From: Endomychus coccineus | Taxonomy: Eukaryota; Arthropoda; Insecta; Coleoptera; Endomychidae | DNA length: 64,000 nt | Direction: 5' to 3' | Assembly (NCBI GenBank): GCA_958510875.1 | Contig: OY294068.1 | Location: 79,107,978-79,171,977 of the forward strand | In this document: in pieces, positions 34,926 through 45,880 of the stretch | How the letters are laid out: each line of letters starts with the position of its first letter | Numbering within the stretch: the stretch's first letter is position 1 | Notes under the pieces: model-generated | The model's database searches: none | Told to the model about the DNA's origin: nothing | What the model saw: the letters and a program-made list of their open reading frames with translations, nothing else | Program-made: the position numbers and the translations under genes

Positions 34926-34968
34926 TCGCGAAATAGTTCACCTTAACACTTATGCTTTATATTTTCTC

Positions 34969-35010
34969 GTCTTTCCGTACATTATGGTCTCACGACCATC
35001 ATCAGAAGAC
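34969..35010 (-). ncRNA. Hammerhead-ribozyme-like sequence, left end of Penelope-like element
   Basis: Minus strand shows GTCTT, then CTGATGA, a hairpin TGGT-CGTGAG-ACCA, the degenerate box ATAA (GAAA expected), and finally AAGAC pairing with GTCTT as stem I. The order is that of a hammerhead with a minimal stem III, as described for Penelope-like elements. The altered box suggests lost activity. Confidence 0.5.
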
Positions 35011-35449
35011 TTATTATGTCTATAACCAAATTACTCAAAACTAATTGTATTAACACAAAGCGTCTTTATCGCACCAATTCCAATTAAAATTCCCACATCG
35101 CCGAAACGAACAGAAATATGAACAATCGACATTGTAACACATCAATGTTATAAGTATGAATATCAAAAATTCACTGTTGGGGAGTACTCTCAAAAAATGC
35201 AAGCTCACGTCAACAAAGTCTATGAACGACTACAAAAGAGAACTTTTGGTTCAAGTATCCACTTTCAATACAGATGTTAAGATTTACGAGCTAATAGGAA
35301 AAGGTTTGTCAGTTATTGGAAAGATACTTTTGACATTCTACCTAAAATATACTTTTAACATTATAAAGACGCATGTAGGAATTTGCAAGAGTTTCAATTA
35401 ATTGAGTTAGTATACATCTGACTTAGTGTCTGAATATCTGTCCTATGAT

Positions 35450-35735
35450 TTACAGATTTAGAGTCACGTCTTATGTGAATCTCCAGAATAGATCTTTTAT
35501 TATAATCGGTTTCCTTAGTTGAAATATTTACATTTTTATAATGCTAATAATAATTGAATAGATGGTTATAATCAAAGCAGTGTTTAGCAAGGGCGGTGGA
35601 ATTTTCTAAAATTTTGTTTCTTGTGCTATACTTATGGGCATACATTCTTTTTTGTAAATATTGTTCAGAGATTCCAGTATAAGTCCCATCGCAAACTAAA
35701 CAATTCAATTTGTACACTGTGTGGGTTTATTTATC
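35450..35735 (-). pseudogene. GIY-YIG endonuclease domain of the Penelope-like element
   Basis: Reads VYKLNCLVCDGTYTGISEQY (the V-Y-x4-C-x2-C-x2-TYTG form of the GIY-YIG core), LQKRMYAHK (catalytic Arg and His helix) and ALAKHCFDYNHLF, ending with KETDYNKRSILEIHIRR, which includes the metal-binding Glu. The Cys pair between the two motif halves is typical of Penelope endonucleases. One stop lies after HLFNYY. This enzyme would cut target DNA for priming. Confidence 0.85.
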
Positions 35736-35899
35736 TTTAGGTATTAAAGGTTTCAGATTTGAGAAATATTTTAAACACAGCTAGTAGGCTCATGCGCGGC
35801 ATTTATATCATACTTTTTCAAATATTTCCTAATTTTCTCTGAGGTCAATTGTCTGTATTACGTTTCATGTTATTTATAAATGACGATTCATTATACATT

Positions 35900-36640
35900 T
35901 TGTTTATTCTTCCTTTAATGATAGGATTGAAATACTTTCTAGGTAGCCATTCATTTCCAGTGTACTACGAACAATTTTAAATTTTTGGGACGATCCTTTA
36001 CGTGGGACAATTTAACCGCGTGATCTGTAAGGCTGTTTATAACACTTTTTTATAACATGTTGGTGCAACGGAATTGAAGTGAAGATAACGTTGAGATCAA
36101 ACTTCTTTAGTAAATCACGAAATTTTTTATTTTTCATCTTCATCATGCCTAATGTTTATATTTAGGAAATGTATGTTTTGGTTCACTTCTATTTCACAAG
36201 TAAATTGAAGTTTACAGTGGAAATTGTTAAATTTATTAATCACATATTGAATTTTATCGTTGGAAACACACATAAGGCAATCATCTACATACCGTTCAAA
36301 GAATACTGGTTGAAAATCTTATGAATTTATAACAGATCCCTCTAGGCATTCCATAACAAGGTTAGCAATAGTAGTTGAAATAGGGTCTCATTGCTGTACC
36401 GAATATTTGTCCAAAATATTGCTCGCCAAATTGAAAATAAGTGCATTCTAAGCAAAACTGTAATACATTCATAAATTCCGATTGATCTAGAGGTGTGTGG
36501 TTTTCAGTTTCTGCTCAACGTTTTTTGATGCTACTCAATGCCAAAACGATTGGTACATTTGAAAATGAAGATACAACATCCAAGGAAATAAGATGATTCA
36601 CGGGTACGGATTGATTTTTTCCAAACTCATTTTAATTCCA
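35900..36640 (-). pseudogene. Penelope-like reverse transcriptase relic
   Basis: NHLISLDVVSSFSNVP (36599-36549) is the RT motif LDVxSLFTNVP. HTPLDQSEFMNVLQFCLECT and YFQFGEQYFGQIFGTAM correspond to the segment before MGSPLSP, which is damaged here. FFERYVDDCLMCVS (YVDD at 36280-36291) is the catalytic box. FTCEIEVNQNIHFLNI follows as in the thumb region (consensus FLDxxI). Frames change at least four times. The order and spacing are those of Penelope-type RT rather than LINE or retroviral RT. Confidence 0.85.
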
Positions 36641-37358
36641 TGAGTCATTCACATAAAATTCATTTTTCCCTTTTATATTATTTATAGATTTTGATCAAAA
36701 TTTTGATAAATTGTAGGTAGGCGCACCAATATTATATATCAATATGTAACATATGTAGTAGAATTACATTATGCAGGAAAAATCGAGAAACGATCTACGA
36801 AGAAGGGACTGGATACCCGGGGAATTGTGAATGTGTCTCTAGGAAGTGTAAGCACTACTGACATATAATGGTAGGCGTGTGGAATTCGGTATAATTATAG
36901 TAAGGAAGACACCAAGACACAACGTAACACGGGTTAGTTCTACAACAAATAAACCGGCAGTTCATTTCCTTAGTGCAAAATTTGAAAACAATTAAATATT
37001 GTTTTATACTTTGACTACAAGAGAGGGATCCTATGATGTTCGGAGAACATCGTGTGAGCCAGCAGCGGGAGTAGGAAGATGCGATAGGCATTGATATTTT
37101 TCTCCAAGATTTGGAGGTTATAGGCATGAAGAAAGACCTCACTAGGTCCACAACTTCGTAGATCGATTAAAAAATGAAGTCTGGTAGGAAGGAATTCGGC
37201 AGGTTTCGAGCTTGACAGTGACACATTATAATGTGTTACGATTGTAATTATTCGAGTTTCGTTCATTGTTGCGACGTAGACATTTTAATTTATGACGTGC
37301 TCAGTAAAATAAGTTGAAGAAATCCCGCGCTTTAGTTCATGTGAATTAGTTTTTGAAC

Positions 37359-37400
37359 CTCTTCTGATGACGGTCGTGAAACCGCAACGAACGTAAAGAC
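37359..37400 (+). ncRNA. Hammerhead-ribozyme-like sequence, right end of Penelope-like element
   Basis: Plus strand shows CTCTT, CTGATGA (37364-37370), a hairpin CGGT-CGTGAA-ACCG, GCAA in place of GAAA, a short CG/CG stem, then TA and AAGA pairing with TCTT. One base pair of the hairpin differs from the left copy in a compensating way (C-G versus T-A). It lies in inverted orientation to the left copy. Confidence 0.5.
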
Positions 37401-37425
37401 GAAAATATAGTAGACATCTGTGTTA

Positions 37426-38424
37426 ATGTGTCCTATTTTCCAAGCTTTCACATATAATTAAAAGGTTATGATTTAAGTATATTTCGTATTATATAGGGGT
37501 CACATTACATTATTCAATATACAGGATAAGAGAAATCCCTTGAATTGAGGCCTAATTGAAGGATGCTCTGTATGTGACATCAACTACTTGATAATAATTC
37601 ATTCGAGTGTTATGTTCGTTTGTTTTGATGTGCAGTTTATTCACCTGTCATAAAAAAATATCTTATAAGCCAGAGGCAGAATTTCAAGAATATTGTCAAA
37701 ACCTTTTTAACCTTTATAAATGAGTGTTTTTGCTACTGAAAGTCTGGAGAGAAATGTATTCTTCATCAGATCTACTATCATGAGAATGTAATCATTGATT
37801 TTCTTGTACACGTTAACGTTTTTCTTTATTGAAATTAGTATATTAAATATGTATAAGCTTGGAATCCTTGAGATTTGTAGAAGTGAAATATTGGTTTGCA
37901 ATGATTTTGCAAATTGGCTCTTCATGTGCATTCGGAAATTTTCATTTGATAAAATAAATTTCCTAGTTCCGATCCAGCTCTCCAAAAACTTTGATTATAG
38001 GTGACAATTCACTGAACTGAGAGTTAATAATCAGAATATGTGAGTGATTTGTATTATAATAACAAGTAATGGATAAAACAAACGACAAGTAAATAAGACA
38101 TTTCCAGATGAACTACAATATTTGTAGGTGGGAATGAACATTTCCATACTGAGAGCATGTAATAAATATCATTGGGTATGAAAATTATTACATGAATCAT
38201 TGGGTATAAGAGCTTCTATTTCAAAATTTTTGGATATGTAGCAGTTTTTCAATGAAATTGAATTCGATTAGCATGATTCAGTCTTTTTGAGTAGTTCTAC
38301 TATCTTTTGTCCCCGCAACATTTCAACTATTTGGTAACTATTCACTACAATAACCAGTAATATTGTGTCTGCAATAACATAACTTCAATTCAGCAATAAT
38401 ATCGCGGGAAGCGTGGATGCTAAT
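37426..38424. other. AT-rich non-coding DNA
   Basis: No gene seen. A segment near 38060-38170 recurs at 39140-39250 (AAATAAGACATT, AGATGAACT-CAATATT, GAGCAT-TA), and one near 33480-33600 recurs at 38810-38940, showing old duplications in the interior of the LTR element. Confidence 0.45.
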
Positions 38425-38750
38425 AAAGTCAAACGATACGGTCATCATCATCATCAAGGAAGAGGGTGGGAGACTAAGCTCCTTGATGCACTTAGGCCAC
38501 TTAGTTGGGCCCATTGTGCGCCCCGTAGTCAGAAGCCTATTCTATTTTAGCAGGTTTGTGGCGCCAGAAACCCAGAATATTGCTAGTGCCGGCTCCCATA
38601 AGTTCCTCCGGCAGCAGTTCTAATTCTCCGAAGTGTCGGTGCCTGAGGGATGCCAACGCTGGGCATTCCAACAGGATGTGAGAGGCAGTTTCTTCCTCCT
38701 CTCTGCATTTCCTACATATTGGGTCATCTGCGATACGGTGCGACACCCGT
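38425..38750 (-). pseudogene. 5'-truncated LINE: end of ORF2 and 3' tail
   Basis: Minus strand reads DDPICRKCREEEETASHILL then ECPALASLRHRHFGE and ILGFW, the Cys-rich CxxCxxxxETxxHILxECPAL end that follows RNase H in I/R1/Jockey-related LINEs. A stop and a short 3' UTR lead to a (GAT)n tail at 38440-38455. GC content is clearly higher than around it, so it is a distinct insertion. Only the last ~75 codons are present. Confidence 0.8.
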
Positions 38751-39884
<1,134 letters not shown>

Positions 39885-40021
39885 AAGTTTAAAGTTTCTT
39901 TACCTAATTGGCCACTATCGTGTATGTAACTTAAGAGATATAGAATTAAATTTTCTGAATTATGAAGATAACTTAGATAATTTAACATAGGATTATAAAG
40001 ATGAATAAACGTAAAAGATTG

Positions 40022-40094
40022 AACCATAGGCGGGATTCGAACCCACATTTCTGGATTTCTAGTCCAGGGTGTTTACCAATTACACCACTTCGGT
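40022..40094 (-). tRNA. tRNA-like gene, anticodon AGA, copy 1
   Basis: Folds as a class I cloverleaf of 73 nt: acceptor ACCGAAG/CTATGGT (one A-A mismatch), D stem GTGT/ACAC, anticodon arm CTGGA-CTAGAAA-TCCAG, T arm GTGGG-TTCGAAT-CCCGC. A box TGGTGTAATTGG and B box GGTTCGAATCC match consensus. The anticodon arm resembles tRNA-Ser(AGA), but the long variable arm of serine tRNAs is absent. A TTTT terminator follows. Confidence 0.75.
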
Positions 40095-40599
40095 CCTGTT
40101 AGATTTTTATATTTTTGTAAATATAAACCTCTGAAAGGATAGTAGATCATTGATGAACACAATGCGATTCGATGCCCTACCATAGATCAACTATTCACGC
40201 ACATTCATCTGAAGTTCAGTCGTTTTTTGAAGTAAGGATTGTAGGTTAGTACTGCTATGGTTGGCAGTTACTTGACAGTTCTTATTCAAATGACAGCATC
40301 CCGGTTCTTATATATTTCAATAGAAACTTTAAACTTGTTTATAATTAACCAGAACAATTCTCAGTCAGTTCTATTGAAATATATAAGAACCGGGATGCTG
40401 TCATTTGAATAAGAACTGTCAAGTAACTGCCAACCATAGCAGTACTAACCTACAATCCTTACTTCAAAAAACGACTGAACTTCAGATGAATGTGCGTGAA
40501 TAGTTGATCTATGGTAGGGCATCGAATCGCATTGTGTTCATCAATGATCTACTATCCTTTCAGAGGTTTATATTTACAAAAATATAAAAATCTAACAGG

Positions 40600-40672
40600 A
40601 CCGAAGTGGTGTAATTGGTAAACACCCTGGACTAGAAATCCAGAAATGTGGGTTCGAATCCCGCCTATGGTT
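40600..40672 (+). tRNA. tRNA-like gene, anticodon AGA, copy 2
   Basis: Identical to copy 1, including GGTAAACACC in the D arm, and followed by CAATCTTTT as Pol III terminator. Inverse orientation to copy 1. Confidence 0.75.
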
Positions 40673-40760
40673 CAATCTTTTACGTTTATTCATCTTTATA
40701 ATCCTATGTTAAATTATCTAAGTTATCTTCATAATTCAGAAAATTTAATTCTATATCTCT

Positions 40761-40783
40761 TATATATATATATATATATATAT
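40761..40783. repeat. (TA)n at the centre of the inner palindrome
   Basis: Short TA run separating copies 2 and 3, which are mirror images for about 400 bp on either side. Confidence 0.95.
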
Positions 40784-40877
40784 AACTTAAGAGATATAGA
40801 ATTAAATTTTCTGAATTATGAAGATAACTTAGATAATTTAACATAGGATTATAAAGATGAATAAACGTAAAAGATTG

Positions 40878-40950
40878 AACCATAGGCGGGATTCGAACCC
40901 ACATTTCTGGATTTCTAGTCCAGGGTGTTAACCAATTACACCACTTCGGT
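40878..40950 (-). tRNA. tRNA-like gene, anticodon AGA, copy 3
   Basis: Same fold as copy 1 with one D-loop difference (GGTTAACACC). This D loop and copy 4 agree, so copies 1-2 and copies 3-4 form two pairs. Confidence 0.75.
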
Positions 40951-41637
40951 CCTGTTAGATTTTTATATTTTTATAAATATAAACCTCTGAAAGGATAGTA
41001 GATCATTGATGAACACAATGCGATTCGATGCCCTACCATAGATCAACTATTCACGCACATTCATCTGAAGTTCAGTCGTTTTTTTGAAGTAAGGATTGTA
41101 GGTTAGTACTGCTATGGTTGGCAGTTACTTGACAGTTCTTATTCAAATGACAGCATCCCGGTTCTTATATATTTCAATAGAACTGACTGAGAATTGTTCT
41201 GGTTAATTATAAACAAGTTTAGAGTTTCTTTGCCTAATTGGCCACTATCGTGTATGTAACTTAAGAGATATAGAATTAAATTTTCTGAATTATGAAGATA
41301 ACTTAGATAATTTAACATAGGATTATAAGTTACATACACGATAGTGGCCAATTAGGCAAAGAAACTCTAAACTTGTTTATAATTAACCATAACAATTCTC
41401 AGTCAGTTCTATTGAAATATATAAGAACCGGGATGCTGTCATTTGAATAAGAACTGTCAAGTAACTGCCAACCATAGCAGTACTAACCTACAATCCTTAC
41501 TTCAAAAAACGACTGAACTTCAGATGAATGTGCGTGAATAGTTGATCTATGGTAGGGCATCGAATCGCATTGTGTTCATCAATGATCTACTATCCTTTCA
41601 GAGGTTTATATTTATAAAAATATAAAAATCTAACAGG

Positions 41638-41710
41638 ACCGAAGTGGTGTAATTGGTTAACACCCTGGACTAGAAATCCAGAAATGTGGGTTCGAATCCC
41701 GCCTATGGTT
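41638..41710 (+). tRNA. tRNA-like gene, anticodon AGA, copy 4
   Basis: Identical to copy 3, plus strand, with the same TTTT terminator five bases downstream. Confidence 0.75.
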
Positions 41711-41844
41711 CAATCTTTTACGTTTATTCATCTTTATAATCCTATGTTAAATTATCTAAGTTATCTTCATAATTCAGAAAATTTAATTCTATATCTCTTA
41801 AGTTACATACACGATAGTGGCCAATTAGGCAAAGAAACTCTAAA

Positions 41845-41950
<106 letters not shown>

Positions 41951-42134
41951 TAAGTAAATATATATATATATATATCAGTAAGTAAATAAAATCATTCAGG
42001 CAAGAAGCCGTAAAACTAAAAAGTATGCGCAAATCCCACAGTATAATAATAATATGTATGACCATTAATTTAGGAACAATGTTTGTAAAATAATAATCTG
42101 TCAATTCAACATTTTTTTAAACCGCGTTGGGAGG

Positions 42135-42640
42135 TGTAGTATAGGAATCTTCCATCCCTATACGAGTTTACCTAGAATCCCCGAATTATAGAAGGTGACC
42201 TTATTTATATTGAACGTTATGTAAGTGTATGTTTAGATCTCGGATTTGGGTCACAAAGCAATATGTTAATATATTACATATTGGCTGACACAGGTACCTT
42301 GACATTCTAGGCTAGTTTAACTAGAACAATAACATCATATTAGATATAACATACTTATGTAGGACATGCAATGATATATATATTCATTCATAATATTCAT
42401 ATATAATTCATTCCATAGTATTAAGAGCTGTTCGTATTAGACTGTAATCAAGAACTCTTCATGTACAATTAGTATCTGTACTATTATCATGTAAAGCGAG
42501 ACATTAAGCTGTAATGGCGTCGAGCTCTACCGTTAAGTAAAGTGACTCTTTTATAAGTGATGTGTTTACATCCCCTATACCTCTACCAGGACCACGGGTC
42601 AGTTAGGGCGAACTGCCCAACTTAAGACCTCTTCTTTACA
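42135..42640 (+). repeat. 3' LTR of the large LTR element
   Basis: 506 bp, preceded by TTGGGAGG and followed by the duplication CTCC. Matches the 5' LTR closely and retains the empty MITE site at about 42274. Confidence 0.9.
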
Positions 42641-42839
42641 CTCCTTCATGAGTTTGACACGGAAATATGTTTACTTGAGAGATGACCAAGCACCGGTGTA
42701 CTACTCTGTCTCTCCTTATGACAATTTATTACGCTACGGTTTATATTTTGGTTTGATAGAAATACGGAATCAGTGTTCGAAAGAACATATTACTATTAAA
42801 TTTTACACGGAGAATCACTAAATTGAAATTAAACTTAAC

Positions 42840-43340
42840 CTCTTTACGGAAAATCTTAATTGTTAATTAAACTGGTATCCATCATTACATTCATGTGAAA
42901 CGATTGTCGAGACTGAATCGTTTCGTAGAATTGATTGAGAATTGAAGCTAAAATTAACTTTTGACAGAATACACTAATTATATATAAACGGAAAGTCCTC
43001 AATGCATTTGGATGAAACGATTGTCAACACTGAATCGTTTCGTACAATTTATTGAGAATTGAGACAAAAATTTATTCTTTACGGAAAATATTATCAAATT
43101 ATGAACAGAACGGCGCTTCTCAATATATTCAGGGAAAACAATCGTCAACACTTGATTTTTTTCTAGAATTATCGAAAATAAATTCAGGTTTTAAATATTG
43201 GCGGAAAATAATAAATAATTATGAACAGTACGGCGCTTCCCAATATATTCAGGAAAACAATCGTCAACACTTCATTGTTTTCTAGAAAACAATCTATGAA
43301 AAATAAATTCAGCAATTTAATCTTTACGGAAAATTACTAA
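42840..43340. repeat. Tandem repeat, ~115-125 bp period, about four units
   Basis: Units share TTTACGGAAAAT, ATTCAGGRAAACAATCGTCA and ACACTGAATCGTTT with increasing divergence. No coding content. Confidence 0.8.
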
Positions 43341-44880
43341 TTAACAAAGTCGAGAATATACTTACTCTCCGTTTATCGGACTAAATGGAAATGAAATTCT
43401 ACTTTTTGTGTATCGGATTTTACTGATTCAGTTACGGCTGTCTCCTAGCAAGTGTGGGAGACCGGACTCTTTCTATACTCTGGAGTTTACACGTAATGTC
43501 ATCGAGAATGTCGTCGGAATGCGGACTCGCTTATCAGTATCTACACTCTGCTGTCATGTTTTTATATACGTAGTGTAACAAAGTAACCATTTGTTTCGGT
43601 AGAGGTGGCTTTTTTGAGTAATGACATCAATAAGTAACGACGCTTCGTTACAACATTGTGTTGCATTTTTTCGAATGATGACGGTGAACTTATTTCTACT
43701 ATTTTCGTATGCATTGACCCACAGAAATACGACAACAGGTGAATTTCACATTTTGTCGTATTTTAGGAAAGTTTTATATTTATAGTGCTAGCTATCAAAA
43801 TAGTTCGTGACCTTGAAATCCCAAAAGACGCCATAGTGAAAATGTGCCACAATCGATTTTCCTTTTCTTGGGTTCTTACTGTATAATCTGAAAATATGAA
43901 AGTGAGCCGTGATATATGTCCGTCGATTCAACTTTGCCTTGCATCAATTCATAGCTTTCGTTGCTAGCCCGTGATATTTCACACATCTAGCACATAGTCG
44001 CATCTCACCTCCGACCGAATACTAGATACTTACAACCAATATCAGCATTCGTCATTTTCACTTCCAATATTCACAAACCAATAAAATCACACTAAGATCA
44101 GTGCTTTGTAGGAGATCTTCCTCGTCCTCCGGCTGATCTAGATCGTCTACATCTCTATCAGTCTTCTTCGCCGGACCAGCGGACAGCTCCGAACCCAGCG
44201 CAAGGAACAGAACTCCTACACATATATCCGACTCTCATCGTAGCAAGTAGGACTTTGTCCCATGTTCTTCGTCCCCTCCGGCCACGCGATGTTTTCTCAC
44301 ACATTGAGATTCGCACCGAGGCGGGAACGGAAACACCGGCTCACGTCGCGGCTCCTACTCTCGAGACTCACACCGTTGCCAGATTGGCACCTCTTTCACA
44401 ACTTCAACTGTTTCTTTTATTCAACTACCTACCTTTTCCTATCTCAAGTGAGCTTAGCTAAGTAGTGTAGGAAGTGATTCATCTATTTGGTGAGTTAGGC
44501 CTCTGCTCCTCTTGTTTTGTTCAAGATCTTCTCAGACTCTATTCAATCACTTTTCAAATATATCAAACAACACTCTTCAACATCACTCTAGGGACCCTAC
44601 TTCAATCGGTATGATATTGGCGTGCTCGAACGTGAAACTATCTTACTCTCATCGCGCAGATAGAGGACCCATGCATCCAAGATCGCAAACAAAGAAGCAA
44701 GCAAAGCAACTAATGGATGAACCCAGGAGGATCGAAACCACACTGGAGGGGGATGAGATCTCCAGCGGCGCCTAGCATCACCATATCAGTAAGTAACGTT
44801 TCTGAACGCCGAGATGATGAACATCATCAGGTGTATCAGACACATGGAGCAACATCAGACTCGATGAAGAAGAACTTCGA
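43341..44880. other. Unassigned region, possibly the 5' part of a Gypsy element
   Basis: Contains a short TGTAAC...GTTACA inverted pair (43573-43652) and a GC-richer stretch from 44100 on. A TTGGCGTGCTCGAACGTG sequence (44611) resembles a primer-binding site. I cannot define gag or LTR limits. Confidence 0.3.
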
Positions 44881-44889
44881 CCCATAGTG

Positions 44890-45292
44890 CATTGGACAAA
44901 TCCACATGTACTCAAGTCTGTGGAAGATATTGAAGTGCCCGAGAACGGATTTACTCAGGAACAACTAGAAGAGTTTGAATCTCATTCAAGACTATCAACA
45001 CCTCTCAGAAGATCAAGCAGCTGTTGGTTCTACCCGCTTTGTAGAACATCACATCGATCTTCTCCAAACAACACCATTTCGGATTCCATCATACCCAACT
45101 AGTGATTCCAACAAGAGGATGATCCACGAGCAAGTTGAAGAACTACTTGCCAGGGGAGTGATTGGAACTAGCGGCAGCGAGTACTTATCACTGATTGTCC
45201 TCGTGAAGAATAAAGATGGCAAGACCCACTCCGCTCTGGGCTACAGTAGACACACAGACACGTTACGTCGCATCACGTATATTGCGCTGTGA
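44890..45292 (+). pseudogene. Ty3/Gypsy RT N-terminal fragment
   Basis: One frame reads GFTQEQLEEF; after a shift another reads GSTRFVEHHIDLLQTTPFRI then MIHEQVEELLARGVI and YLSLIVLVKNKDGK. This is the linker and first RT block of Gypsy pol (VEHxIDTxxxxPxRxxPYR, VxELLxxGVIxxSxSPxxSPVVLVKKKDG). Similarity decays after KDGK. It belongs to a different lineage from the 20.4-24.9 kb element, whose corresponding block is unlike it. Confidence 0.82.
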
Positions 45293-45318
45293 TCTTTTCA
45301 CACCAATAGACTGAGCAC

Positions 45319-45880
45319 CTATTTTTCCTCCAATTTTAAGTTCAGATGTGAAACAAAATAACCACTTTCACTTAAAAACTCAAATTGTAAACGTTCGCTT
45401 ACATAAGAAGAACATATTTCATTAAACACATTAAAATGCTCCATTATTGTATTTATTTTCTGTATTGGCACTTCATAAAAATTGAGTTTGTAACTAATAT
45501 TTATTTTTAGCATTCCTATAGGTTTATTAAAAAATATAGAATATAATTCAAAAGCATCTGGACATCTTACCTAGTAAAAGTATATTTAGCATGTAATTAC
45601 AGAAAAATGATATTAATTGCCCTTCACAACATACGGCAAAAGTTTCTTCACTAAATCGAAAGCAATCGCAGTCCTCATAATCAGGAAGAAGGCCGTACAT
45701 TTTATTTTGATTGAAACCTTGAGTGAACAATCTTTTATCTTTATTTTTGGTTTTGAGATGTTTGTATGTGATTTCTTATTACATATGACTATCAGTATGC
45801 TTTAAGTGTGACTTGAGGCTGGAAAAATTTCTGACAATTATCTTCAACGCAATTAAATTTTGTGATGTTGCTGCCTTTAT
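45319..45880 (-). pseudogene. Decayed C2H2 zinc-finger protein of unknown family
   Basis: At 45870-45800 two frames together give CVEDNCQK and NFSSLKSHLKHT, a C2H2 finger broken by one base. Then DYEDCDCFRFSEETFAVCC and GQLISFFCNYMLNIL lead, after another one-base shift near 45570, into CPDAFELYSIFFNKPIGMLK and IMEHFNVFNEICSSYVSERL, ending at 45319. The conserved-looking Cys-rich and aromatic blocks suggest one former protein of over 180 residues, perhaps transposon-derived. I cannot name it. Confidence 0.45.

Larger units (their letters stand above)
34930..37425 (-). mobile_element. Penelope-like element with inverted ends
   Basis: Minus-strand remnants of a Penelope-type reverse transcriptase and a C-terminal GIY-YIG endonuclease occupy 36640-35450. 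The two ends (34930-35020 on the minus strand, 37355-37425 on the plus strand) carry the same ~65 bp sequence in opposite orientation, including CGACC-TCATCAGAAGA and ATATTTT-CGTCTTT blocks. Inverted partial repeats of the terminal sequence are known for Penelope-like elements. All coding parts are broken by multiple frameshifts. Confidence 0.8.

Noticed and set aside
44255..44465. Plus-strand frames as Gypsy gag or protease
   Set aside because: No knuckle, DTG or capsid motif visible in any frame.
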